A stretch of DNA of 64,000 bases, taken from Candidatus Defluviibacillus avedoerensis (GTDB taxonomy: Bacteria; Pseudomonadota; Gammaproteobacteria; Burkholderiales; Burkholderiaceae_C). The translations under genes and the position numbers were made by a program. Numbering within the stretch: position 1 is the stretch's first letter; each line of letters starts with the position of its first letter. The DNA is taken from positions 1-64,000 of the forward strand of contig JADJBS010000009.1 of assembly GCA_016703665.1 (NCBI GenBank), given 5' to 3'. The notes beneath the pieces are model-generated. The model was not told where the DNA came from and did no database searches. It was given only the letters and a program-made list of their open reading frames with translations. Positions 35,544 to 44,107 of this stretch are shown in pieces.

Positions 35544-37502
35544 TCAAATCGATTCAATTTGCTCAGTCAGGCTGAGCCATTGCTCCTCGTTCGAGTCAAT
35601 CTTCTGCTGCACCGCCTTGAACTGCCTACCCAAGTCAGCCAGACGGGCAGGGGCCACGATCTGTTGCATTTCGGCTTCAAGCTTAGCCTTTTCAGCATTC
35701 AGCTCGGCCATGCGCAGTTCTGTTTGTTGAAGCTCTTTTTGCAATGGCTTGCGAGAGACAGGTGCGAGTTTCGGCTCCTTTTTTATCGCGGGTGCCAGCG
35801 TGGCAGCCTGCTGGGTACGGGAAGCCTCTTTATCTTCTTCACGCACGCGCTTGGCCTCATCCAGCAAATAGCGCTGGTAGTCGTCCAGGTCACCATCAAA
35901 AGGTTTGATTTCTCCACGGCCCACCAGCCAGAACTCGTCGCACACGGACCGCAGCAAGGCACGGTCGTGGCTCACCAGCATGAGGGTGCCTTCGAATTCG
36001 TTCAACGCCACAGCAAGCGCCTCCCTGGTGGCCAGGTCCAAGTGGTTGGTTGGCTCATCCAGCAGTAGCAGGTTAGGGCGCTGCCAGACCATCATGGCCA
36101 GGACGAGGCGCGCCTTTTCGCCGCCGCTCATCGTGCCCACAGCCTGCTTGACCATGTCACCCGAGAAGTTGAAGCTGCCCAGGAAGCCTCGCAAATCCTG
36201 CTCACGGCCAGCGCCGCCCGCTGACCCACCGGCGGCGGCCACGTCTTTGGCAAGACGGATCATGTGTTCAAGCGGATTGTCTTCTGGCCGTAAAACATCC
36301 AGCTCCTGCTGGGCAAAGTAACCAATGTTCAGTCCCTTGCCTTCAGTGATCGTGCCACTCAATATGCCCAAATCGCGGGCAATGGTTTTCACAACAGTGG
36401 ATTTGCCCTGACCATTCGCGCCCAAAATGCCGATGCGTTGACCTGCCAGCACCGAGCGGCTAACGCCTTGGACAATGGTTTTGATCACGGTTTCCTGAGC
36501 ATCTTCATCACTAAGACGGTAGCCAAAGCTGGCATCTGAGATGGACAGCATCGGATTCGTAAGGTTAGCCGGTTCCTTGGACTCAAAGGTGAAGTCCGCG
36601 TCCGCCAGCAACGGCGCCACCTTTTCCATGCGTTCCAGTGCCTTGACACGGCTTTGTGCCTGCTTAGCCTTGCTGGCCTTGGCCTTGAAACGGTCAATGA
36701 ACTTTTGCAAATGGGCAATCTTGTCCTGCTGCTTGGCAAATGCCGATGCCTGCAGCTCCATCTGCTGGGCGCGCTGGTCTTCAAAGCTGCTGTAATTGCC
36801 GCCATAGCGAACCAATTTGGCGTTATCGATGTGCAAGGTTATCTGGGTCACCGCATCCAGAAACTCGCGGTCATGGCTGATCACTATCATGGTGCCTTCA
36901 TAGCGTTTGAGCCACGCTTCAAGCCAAACCAGTGCGTCAAGGTCCAAGTGGTTGGTCGGCTCGTCCAGCAAGAGCAAGTCCGACGGGCACATCAATGCGC
37001 GCGCCAGTTGCAGCCGCATACGCCATCCGCCCGAAAAACTGTTGACGGGCTTGTCCAGTTCGCTGGTCTTGAAACCCAAGCCTTGAATGAGTGCTTGCGC
37101 GCGTGGCACGGCATCGTGTTCGCCCGCATCAGCCAGATCGGTGTAAATGTGGGCGATGGCCATGCCGTGCTCGGCTTCGCTCAATGTCGTATCTTGCTCT
37201 GTTTTAAGTAGCAAAATTTTCAGTTCTGACAGGCGGGTGTCACCCTCCAGGACAAATTCTGTGGCACTCTCTTCGGTTTCGGGCATGTTCTGCGAGACCT
37301 GTGCCATGCGCCACTGTTTGGGGTACGAAAACTCGCCGCCATCCTCATGCAGTGTGCCGTTAAGCAGCGCAAACAAGGTGGACTTGCCTGCGCCATTGCG
37401 CCCCACCAAGCCGACCTTTTCACCTGGGTTGAGCGTGGCAGACACCTGGTCCAGCAAGACCTTGGCGCCTCGGCGCAAAACAATGTTTTTAAGAGTGATC
37501 AT
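35544..37502 (-). CDS. yheS: ABC-F family ATPase (YheS type)
   Basis: An intact 652-residue protein with two ATP-binding cassettes and no membrane segment. Cassette one has GRNGAGKST, signature FSGGWRMRLQLARALM and LLLLDEPTNHLD. The linker helix FIDRFKAKASKAKQAQSRVK is the tRNA-contacting region typical of ABC-F proteins. Cassette two has GANGQGKST, MSGGEKARLVLAMMVW and a second LLLLDEPTNHLD. A charged coiled-coil tail follows. ABC-F proteins act on ribosomes. Sequence and length fit the YheS subgroup. It is the first clearly core gene to the right of the accessory region. Confidence 0.9.
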   Translation of the reverse strand: MITLKNIVLRRGAKVLLDQVSATLNPGEKVGLVGRNGAGKSTLFALLNGTLHEDGGEFSYPKQWRMAQVSQNMPETEESATEFVLEGDTRLSELKILLLKTEQDTTLSEAEHGMAIAHIYTDLADAGEHDAVPRAQALIQGLGFKTSELDKPVNSFSGGWRMRLQLARALMCPSDLLLLDEPTNHLDLDALVWLEAWLKRYEGTMIVISHDREFLDAVTQITLHIDNAKLVRYGGNYSSFEDQRAQQMELQASAFAKQQDKIAHLQKFIDRFKAKASKAKQAQSRVKALERMEKVAPLLADADFTFESKEPANLTNPMLSISDASFGYRLSDEDAQETVIKTIVQGVSRSVLAGQRIGILGANGQGKSTVVKTIARDLGILSGTITEGKGLNIGYFAQQELDVLRPEDNPLEHMIRLAKDVAAAGGSAGGAGREQDLRGFLGSFNFSGDMVKQAVGTMSGGEKARLVLAMMVWQRPNLLLLDEPTNHLDLATREALAVALNEFEGTLMLVSHDRALLRSVCDEFWLVGRGEIKPFDGDLDDYQRYLLDEAKRVREEDKEASRTQQAATLAPAIKKEPKLAPVSRKPLQKELQQTELRMAELNAEKAKLEAEMQQIVAPARLADLGRQFKAVQQKIDSNEEQWLSLTEQIESI

Positions 37503-37599
37503 GAAGGAGCAGCGTGGAGCAAAGCCTTCTATTTTCGCACGTCGGTTCTGTCGCCTGCCATGGTCCCGAATCCGGCGTGCAATCTTGCGACGAAACCTT

Positions 37600-39651
37600 T
37601 CAAGCCATCAATGCTTCGCGTGTTAGCAGCAGCACCTGGTCTTCCCCCGCGCTGGTTTCCAGCCAGATGGCTTCAAGCGTCGGAAAAGCAGCTTCAAAGT
37701 GTCCACGCTCGTTGCCAATTTCCAGAACCAGAACAGCGTTTGGATTCATTCGTTCTGGTGCCATGGCGAGCAGCGCCCGGACAAAGTCCATGCCGTCAGG
37801 GCCACCTGCCAGCGCTATCTCTGGCTCGGCTTGGTATTCCTGCGGCAAGGCATCCATGCTCGACGAACACACATAGGGAGGATTGCACAGGATCAAGTCG
37901 TACGGTCCCGGCGTTTCCATCATGCCGTCCGACTCAATCAAACTGATGCGACCACCCAAACCATGCTTGCTGAGATTGATTCTGGCAACTGCGAGTGCAT
38001 CAATCGAAATGTCTGCCGCGTCCACCACAATGTCTGGGTAGGTGCCTGCCGCGATGACCGCAAGACTGCCATTGCCAGTACATAAATCAAGCACCCTGTG
38101 CGTGTGCTCCCCCAGCCAATAGTCAATCGTGCCAGCACAAATGATCTCTGCGATAAAGCTGCGCGGCACGATGGCACGCTCGTCTACATAAAACGGTATG
38201 CCCTGGAGCCACGCCTCTTGCGTCAGGTAGGCCGCAGGCTTGCGGGTATCAATACGCGCCTGGATCAGTGTCTTTGCGTCCCGCTGCATGCTGTCGGTGA
38301 CGACATGGTCTTTGACTGCATCCAATTCGTCTAGAGGGAAATGCAACTTCCATAGCACCAGCCAAGCGGCTTCATCGAATGCATTATGGGTGCCATGTCC
38401 ATAGGCAACGCCAGCCGCTTCCAGCTGTTGCGCACAGCCCTCGATCAGTTCAATGACGTTCATGCAAATGACGACGCTGTCGTGTCCAAAAGAGGCGATC
38501 ACGCGTTTGTAAATGTTCTTGAGCGGCTCCATTTCGGCAACGCAAACATGCTCATCGATCTTGTGGATGGTGGCATTGGGGGGGCCAAGTTCAATCACTT
38601 CGGGACAAATCTGGGCAATAAAACGGCCATCACTGGTGCCGCCCGTGGTCGAAAGCTGCGTTTGCAGACCTGTTTCTGCCAGGATCGCGGCTTGGACGAC
38701 GTCAACCAGAGTGCCGGGCGTGGTCAGAAAGGGCATGCCGCCCAAGGTCCATTTCAGATCGTAGTCAAGTTGGTATTTGTCAAGAATGGCCTTGACGCCG
38801 CTTTGTAGCTGTTCTGCCGTGGATTCCGTCGAAAACCGGAAATTGAAATCGACTACCACCGTGCCTGGGATCACATTGCTGGCACCCGTGCCACCGTGGA
38901 TATTGCTGACTTGCCAAGTGGTGGGCGGAAAGAATTCATTACCTTTGTCCCATTCACGGCAGACCAAATCCGCCAGTGCCGGAGCCAGTTCGTGGATCGG
39001 GTTCCTGGCCAGATGCGGATAGGCAATATGACCTTGAATGCCCTTAACCGTCAATTTTCCGCTCAGCGTTCCCCGACGCCCGTTTTTTATCATGTCTCCC
39101 GATTTTTCGATCGAGGTTGGCTCGCCGACAATGCAAAAGTCCAGCTTCTCACCACGTGTTTGCAGCCAATCGCAGACGATCACGGTGCCGTCATTGGCTG
39201 GCCCTTCTTCGTCACTGGTCAGCAAAAGCGCGATCGACAACGCTGGTTCAGGTGTCGCCGCCAGAAACTCCTCCACAGCTACCACAAAAGCGGCAATGGA
39301 AGTCTTCATGTCAGCCGCCCCGCGGCCAAACAGTTTGCCGTCAAGGTGAGTAGGGTTAAAGGGAGGACTTTTCCACTGCTCAATCGGGCCTGTTGGCACA
39401 ACATCTGTGTGTCCTGCAAAAACAAGTGTCTTGTTAGACGGGCCCATGCCTGTTCCCGTGCGTTTGGCCCACAGATTGGTGACCCTGTAGTCCGCTGGGC
39501 CACTTTCGATGGTTTCGCAAATAAAACCCAAGGGTGCGAGCCGCTCAGACAACAAAGCTTGGCAGCCCGAGTCATCGGGTGTGACGGACGGGCGGCTGAT
39601 CAGTTGCTCGGTCAGGTAAAGCGTACGGTTGATGTCGATAGCCGGTGTCAT
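37600..39651 (-). CDS. dapE: DapE-PrmB fusion: succinyl-diaminopimelate desuccinylase plus L3 glutamine methyltransferase
   Basis: This single 683-codon frame contains two normally separate enzymes. Residues 1 to about 390 are DapE (metal-binding VFAGHTDVVPTG, TSDEEGPANDGT and a C-terminal EHVCVAEMEPLKNIYKRVIA). The rest, from an internal ATG in VVICMNVIELIEG, is a complete PrmB (motif I VLDLCTGNGSLAV, catalytic CNPPYV), which methylates ribosomal protein L3. There is no linker, and the codon where DapE would end reads TGC, one base from TGA. It may be a real fusion or a misread stop. The gene overlaps the pilU-like stop by four bases (ATGA). Confidence 0.85.
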   Translation of the reverse strand: MTPAIDINRTLYLTEQLISRPSVTPDDSGCQALLSERLAPLGFICETIESGPADYRVTNLWAKRTGTGMGPSNKTLVFAGHTDVVPTGPIEQWKSPPFNPTHLDGKLFGRGAADMKTSIAAFVVAVEEFLAATPEPALSIALLLTSDEEGPANDGTVIVCDWLQTRGEKLDFCIVGEPTSIEKSGDMIKNGRRGTLSGKLTVKGIQGHIAYPHLARNPIHELAPALADLVCREWDKGNEFFPPTTWQVSNIHGGTGASNVIPGTVVVDFNFRFSTESTAEQLQSGVKAILDKYQLDYDLKWTLGGMPFLTTPGTLVDVVQAAILAETGLQTQLSTTGGTSDGRFIAQICPEVIELGPPNATIHKIDEHVCVAEMEPLKNIYKRVIASFGHDSVVICMNVIELIEGCAQQLEAAGVAYGHGTHNAFDEAAWLVLWKLHFPLDELDAVKDHVVTDSMQRDAKTLIQARIDTRKPAAYLTQEAWLQGIPFYVDERAIVPRSFIAEIICAGTIDYWLGEHTHRVLDLCTGNGSLAVIAAGTYPDIVVDAADISIDALAVARINLSKHGLGGRISLIESDGMMETPGPYDLILCNPPYVCSSSMDALPQEYQAEPEIALAGGPDGMDFVRALLAMAPERMNPNAVLVLEIGNERGHFEAAFPTLEAIWLETSAGEDQVLLLTREALMA

Positions 39652-40796
39652 TCTTGGTGCACGTCCAGGGTGAATTCCGAGAAATTAGGTTCGTCGTTGG
39701 GCGCGACCTCGACTTCAATGGCCTTGCTTGCCTTGGTGAAGTCGTTTTGCAAACGCCACATCAGGTTGGTAGGAGAGTCGGCGTAGGCCATGCCTTCTTT
39801 TTTGTCGACGGTGCCGGCATTGATCAGCTTGGCGATGTCCTGCTCAAAGGTCTGGCACCCGTCGGCCATGGATTTCTCCATGGCGTCTTGTATACCGCCG
39901 AAGTCGCCTTTTTCAATCAGCTGGGCGATCAGGTGCGTGTTCAGCAGTACCTCAACCGCCGGCACGCGCTGGCCTACGGTGGTGCGCAGCAAGCGCTGTG
40001 ACACCACAGCCTTAAGACCTGTAGCCAAGTCTGACAACAAAGTGGGGCGAACCTCCACAGGGAAGAAGTTGAGCACCCGGTTCAGCGCCTGATAGCTGTT
40101 GCTGGCGTGTAAGGTGGCCAGGCAAAGATGTCCCGATTGTGCGTACGCAATGGCGGCAGACATGGTTTCGCGATCGCGTATTTCACCAATCAAGATCACA
40201 TCAGGGGCCTGGCGAAGAGCATTGCGCAGGCCGACCTGTAGGGTCTGTGTATCAGACCCTACCTCACGCTGATTGACGATGGACTTCTTGTTTCTGAACA
40301 GGTATTCGATTGGATCTTCAATCGTCAGGATATGCCCGGATGCCCGCTCGTTGCGGTGATCAATCATCGAGGCCAAGGTGGTGGTTTTGCCCGATCCGGT
40401 GGCACCTACCATCAACACCAGACCACGCTTTTCCATGATCAGGCTTGACAGCACCTCGGGAAGTTTGAGCGCCTCAAGACTGGGGATGTCCTTGGTAATG
40501 AAGCGGATGACCGCCGCATAGCTGCCTCGCTGACGCATGACCGAAAAGCGGAAGTTACCAATGTCCTCGACACCGGCAGCCATGTTCAGCTCGCCAGTTT
40601 CGGTCAGTTCTTCCAGTCGTTTGGCCGGAAGAACCTCGGCGAGAAGCTTGGGGATCGAGTCAGCAGCCAACAACTGATTGTTGATCGGGATACATAAGCC
40701 ATTGATCTTGATCAGCGCAGGCGACCTGGCAGAAAGATACACATCCGAGGCCTTTTTTTCAGACATTAGCCGAAGAATTCGCTCCATCGTACTCAT
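39648..40796 (-). CDS. PilT/PilU-type pilus retraction ATPase
   Basis: An intact 382-residue secretion ATPase with Walker A GATGSGKTTTLASMIDHRNE, the Asp-box LTIEDPIEYL, Walker B-like APDVILIGEIRDRETMSAAI and the His-box GHLCLATLHASNSYQALN. The length and acidic C-terminal tail fit PilU better than PilT. It powers type IV pilus retraction. It sits between dapD and dapE with a four-base overlap to dapE, an unusual place for a pilus gene. Confidence 0.85.
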   Translation of the reverse strand: MSTMERILRLMSEKKASDVYLSARSPALIKINGLCIPINNQLLAADSIPKLLAEVLPAKRLEELTETGELNMAAGVEDIGNFRFSVMRQRGSYAAVIRFITKDIPSLEALKLPEVLSSLIMEKRGLVLMVGATGSGKTTTLASMIDHRNERASGHILTIEDPIEYLFRNKKSIVNQREVGSDTQTLQVGLRNALRQAPDVILIGEIRDRETMSAAIAYAQSGHLCLATLHASNSYQALNRVLNFFPVEVRPTLLSDLATGLKAVVSQRLLRTTVGQRVPAVEVLLNTHLIAQLIEKGDFGGIQDAMEKSMADGCQTFEQDIAKLINAGTVDKKEGMAYADSPTNLMWRLQNDFTKASKAIEVEVAPNDEPNFSEFTLDVHQE

Positions 40797-40821
40797 AGAG
40801 GCCTCCTAGTGCTTTTTTCGA

Positions 40822-41644
40822 TCAGTCGCGTAGCAAGTCGTTCAAACTGGTGGTTGAGCGGGTTTTCGCGTCCACTTTCTTGACGATGACAGCGCAGTTC
40901 AGGTTGTACTTGCCGCCTGGCTTGGGCAGGCTACCGCTCACCACCACCGAACCTGCAGGCACGCGGCCATAAGAAACAGTGTCGGTTTCACGATCGTAAA
41001 TGGGGGTACTTTGGCCAATGAAGACCCCATGGAGATCACTGAGTTTTCTTCCACAATGACACCTTCAACCACCTCAGAGCGCGCGCCAATGAAGCAGTTG
41101 TCTTCAATGATGGTCGGATTGGCCTGCAAAGGCTCAAGCACGCCGCCCAGGCCCACGCCGCCCGACAGATGCACATTCTTGCCAACCTGTGCGCAGCTAC
41201 CCACCGTCGCCCAGGTGTCCACCATGGTACCTTCGTCCACATAGGCGCCGATGTTCACGTAGGAGGGCATCAGGATAGCGCCCTTCGCGATGAAGCTGCC
41301 ACGGCGGGCCACGGCGGGTGGCACCACGCGCACACCGGATGCTTTCATTTCATCTTCGCTGAGATGGGAGAACTGGTGGGCACCTTGTCATAAAACCCCA
41401 AATCCCCAGCGCGCATGAGTTCGTTGTCTTTCAAGCGAAAGCTCAGCAAGACAGCCTTTTTTATCCACTGATGGACGGTCCATTGACCCACAGCCTGACG
41501 GGTGGCCACGCGCAGGCGACCACCGTTCAATTCTGCAATGACATGTTCAACGGCTTCCAGCACTTCCTTAGGGGCGCTGGTGGTAGACAGGTTGGCACGG
41601 TTTTCCCATGCGTTGTCGATCAGGGTTTGCAGTTGTTGGGTCAT
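40822..41644 (-). CDS. dapD: Tetrahydrodipicolinate N-succinyltransferase, reading frame broken twice
   Basis: The N-terminal part starts at 41644 (MTQQLQTLIDNAWENRANLS); the left-handed beta-helix part (MPSYVNIGAYVDEGTMVDTW, SGGVGLGGVLEPLQANPTII) is in a second frame; and VFIGQSTPIYDRETD with the C-terminal KTRSTTSLNDLLRD is in a third. Indels lie near 41372 and 41027. When rejoined it is a normal 273-residue DapD, the second succinylase-pathway step for diaminopimelate and lysine. It overlaps dapC by four bases. Because the product should be essential for the cell wall, the breaks are probably sequence errors. Confidence 0.9.
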
Positions 41645-42861
41645 GATGGATCAGTATTTTTCAGAATAAATTGAACAATTCGTGTCGCAGCTTCCACGCA
41701 CTCTGCGGTCTCGGCGACCAATGCCATGCGTACCCGGCCTTTGCCTGGGTTAAAGCCATTTGACTCGCGCGCCAGATAGCTGCCGGGAAGGACAGTCACA
41801 TTGTATTGGGCCAGCAGCGCCTTGGCGAACGCACAGTCGTCACCACCGTATACGTTCTCAGGCACGCCAGCCCATAGGTAAAAGGCCGCGTCTGGCAGAC
41901 GGACATCCATGTGTTGCGCCAGCAGCGGCGTCACGGCCGCAAACTTTTCGCGGTACTGGGCGCGGTTATCTGCCACGTGGGCCTCGTCGCCCCAGGCGGC
42001 TATGCTGGCTGCCGCTACCGTGCCGCTCATGGCACTGCCGTGGTAGGTGCGGTAAAGCAAGAATGCCTTGATGATTTCTGCATCCCCGGCTACGAACCCG
42101 CTGCGCATGCCGGGCACATTGCTCCGTTTGGACAGACTGGTCAATGCAATCAGGTTCTTGAAATCACCCCGGCCCAACTTGGCCGCCGCTTCCAGGCCGC
42201 CAAGTGGTGGCTCATCACGAAAGTAAATCTCGCTGTAGCATTCGTCCGAGGCAATCACAAAACCGTGCTTTTCGCTCAAGGCAAACAGTTTTTCCCATTC
42301 GTCCAGCGGCATGACTGCGCCGGTTGGGTTGCCGGGCGAGCACACATACAACAATTGACAACGCGCCCACACTTCTTCGGGCACGCTGGACCAGTCCACT
42401 GCAAAGTTGCGTGCGGGGTCACTGGGCGCAAACCAGGGCAGGGCGCCCGCCAGCAGCGCAGAGCCTTCGTAAATTTGATAAAACGGATTTGGACAAACGA
42501 CATGCGGCGGTGCTTCAGTATTTGTAGCGTCTATCACAGTCTGGGCAAGCGAAAAAAGCGCTTCACGCGACCCATTGACTGGTAAAACTTGGGTGGCAGG
42601 GTCCAAGGCTAAGTTGTAGCGCGTTTTCAGGCACTGGGTGAATGATTTGCGCAGTGCCAAATCCCCCGCAGTCGCCGGGTAGCCCGCCAACCCTCCCAGG
42701 TTGTTGCAGAGTGCATCTTTGATGAACTGAGGTGTGGGGTGTTTGGGCTCGCCAATGCCCAGGCTGACCGGGCTGTATGAGGCATTGGGCGTTACGCCCT
42801 CAAATAATTGGCGCAGCCGCTCGAAGGGGTAGGGCTGCAGGCGTTTAAGCAGGGGATTCAT
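41641..42861 (-). CDS. dapC: Succinyldiaminopimelate transaminase
   Basis: An intact 406-residue fold-type I aminotransferase. LGIGEPKHPTPQFIKDALCN, NGSREALFSLAQ, YVCSPGNPTGAVMPLDEWEK and the PLP-lysine block TSLSKRSNVPGMRSGFVAGD are all present, as is the distal arginine near GRVRMALV. It makes N-succinyl-diaminopimelate and is the first gene of the dapC-dapD-pilU-like-dapE run, each overlapping or nearly overlapping the next, which indicates one transcript. Confidence 0.9.
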   Translation of the reverse strand: MNPLLKRLQPYPFERLRQLFEGVTPNASYSPVSLGIGEPKHPTPQFIKDALCNNLGGLAGYPATAGDLALRKSFTQCLKTRYNLALDPATQVLPVNGSREALFSLAQTVIDATNTEAPPHVVCPNPFYQIYEGSALLAGALPWFAPSDPARNFAVDWSSVPEEVWARCQLLYVCSPGNPTGAVMPLDEWEKLFALSEKHGFVIASDECYSEIYFRDEPPLGGLEAAAKLGRGDFKNLIALTSLSKRSNVPGMRSGFVAGDAEIIKAFLLYRTYHGSAMSGTVAAASIAAWGDEAHVADNRAQYREKFAAVTPLLAQHMDVRLPDAAFYLWAGVPENVYGGDDCAFAKALLAQYNVTVLPGSYLARESNGFNPGKGRVRMALVAETAECVEAATRIVQFILKNTDPS

Positions 42862-42917
42862 GGGGCTGGATTATCGCGTCCTCTGGCGCGGGGGTGTTGG
42901 CTACACTACTTTGACCA

Positions 42918-44009
42918 ATGCCAACCACCCCATCAGAAGATCATCCGAACGTGCGTTGGCAAGACTCACGCTTTTTGATGGTGCTTTTGTTGCCAGTTCT
43001 GGCAGCGTGGGCCATGGCGGCCGCTCCTGAATCCGCTGGCGGCTACGGGCTTCTGTTTTGGTTGGGTGTCATCGTCTTGGACGTGATTTGGCCAGATCAT
43101 TGGCAAAGTCAGCCTGCGCGTTCGGATTCGCCGTACTTTCGTGGCTTGCTGCGCGTTGGCGCTGTCTTGTTGCTTGGGTTGCAGTTCTTCGCGTTATTTC
43201 TCGCCTGTCAGGGTTCATGGCTCACGGCATTGAGCTTGGCGCTTTGCACCGGGTTGATCAGCGGGACGGTCGGGCATGCTGCAGCCCATGCATTGGGCCA
43301 CTCCCCCTTAGGCAGCGACAAAAACCTGGCATGGACCTTGATGAGCACGATGGGGTATCCGCATTTCATGGTGGAGCACTACCGAGGTCATCACCCGCGT
43401 GCTGCCACCTGGGAAGACCCCACCAGTGCACATGAGGGAGAGAGTTTCTGGCGGTTTTTGCCTCGCTCTGTGGTGGGGGAGGTAGAAAGCGCGCGCGTGC
43501 TTGAATCTCACCGCCTGGCACAACGTCACCTGACTTGGCGACAAAGTCCTCTAGCCCGGGCGTTGGGCGCCATTTTGCTGGTGACCACCGGGTTGCTGCT
43601 CTCTTTGAACTGGACGGGCCTGTTTTTTTGCCTGGTCCATTGCTTGATTGCGATTTGCCTGTTGGAGGCGGTCAATTACATTGAACATTACGGCCTGTAC
43701 CGTAACAGCCTGCATGGCTTTCACTTGCGGTTCATGACAGCGCATGCATGGAATTCCTGCGCACCAATTTCTGCCACATTGCTGTTTGACCGCCCCATTC
43801 ACTCCGATCACCACATCGACCCCTGGAAGCCCTTCGGCATGTCTGACCCCGCCCATGGACCACAGCTCTCGGCAGGGTACGTAGCTTGCATCTTGCTGGC
43901 CATGTTCCCATACGTCTGGTGTTCCACCATGCACCGCCGATTGATTGAACTTCAGCGTCAGACACAGGCCGTTGAATCCGAATTGAGCAGCGCGGAGGGT
44001 CCAGGTTGA
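42918..44009 (+). CDS. AlkB-type membrane di-iron oxygenase (alkane monooxygenase/desaturase family)
   Basis: An intact 363-residue membrane protein with about six hydrophobic helices and the full set of histidine boxes: HAAAHALGH, EHYRGHH, NYIEHYGLYR and HSDHHIDPWK. The NYIEHYGL and HSDHH blocks are those of AlkB/XylM rather than of fatty-acid desaturases, though the first box (HAAAH in place of HExGH) is atypical. It would hydroxylate a hydrocarbon-like substrate in the membrane using a rubredoxin partner; none is encoded nearby. It is divergent from dapC. Confidence 0.75.
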   Translation: MPTTPSEDHPNVRWQDSRFLMVLLLPVLAAWAMAAAPESAGGYGLLFWLGVIVLDVIWPDHWQSQPARSDSPYFRGLLRVGAVLLLGLQFFALFLACQGSWLTALSLALCTGLISGTVGHAAAHALGHSPLGSDKNLAWTLMSTMGYPHFMVEHYRGHHPRAATWEDPTSAHEGESFWRFLPRSVVGEVESARVLESHRLAQRHLTWRQSPLARALGAILLVTTGLLLSLNWTGLFFCLVHCLIAICLLEAVNYIEHYGLYRNSLHGFHLRFMTAHAWNSCAPISATLLFDRPIHSDHHIDPWKPFGMSDPAHGPQLSAGYVACILLAMFPYVWCSTMHRRLIELQRQTQAVESELSSAEGPG

Positions 44010-44107
44010 CAGATTTCGCGAAACCTGACGGGTGGATGCTCCAGTCGCCGTCGGTAAAATCAACTTATTGGGCCATCGCTGGCCTGTCATTCCCCTTATG
44101 AAGACCC

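Noticed and set aside
38896..39786. 296-codon plus-strand frame opposite dapE
   Set aside because: This is a shadow of the dapE reading frame and has no recognisable motif.
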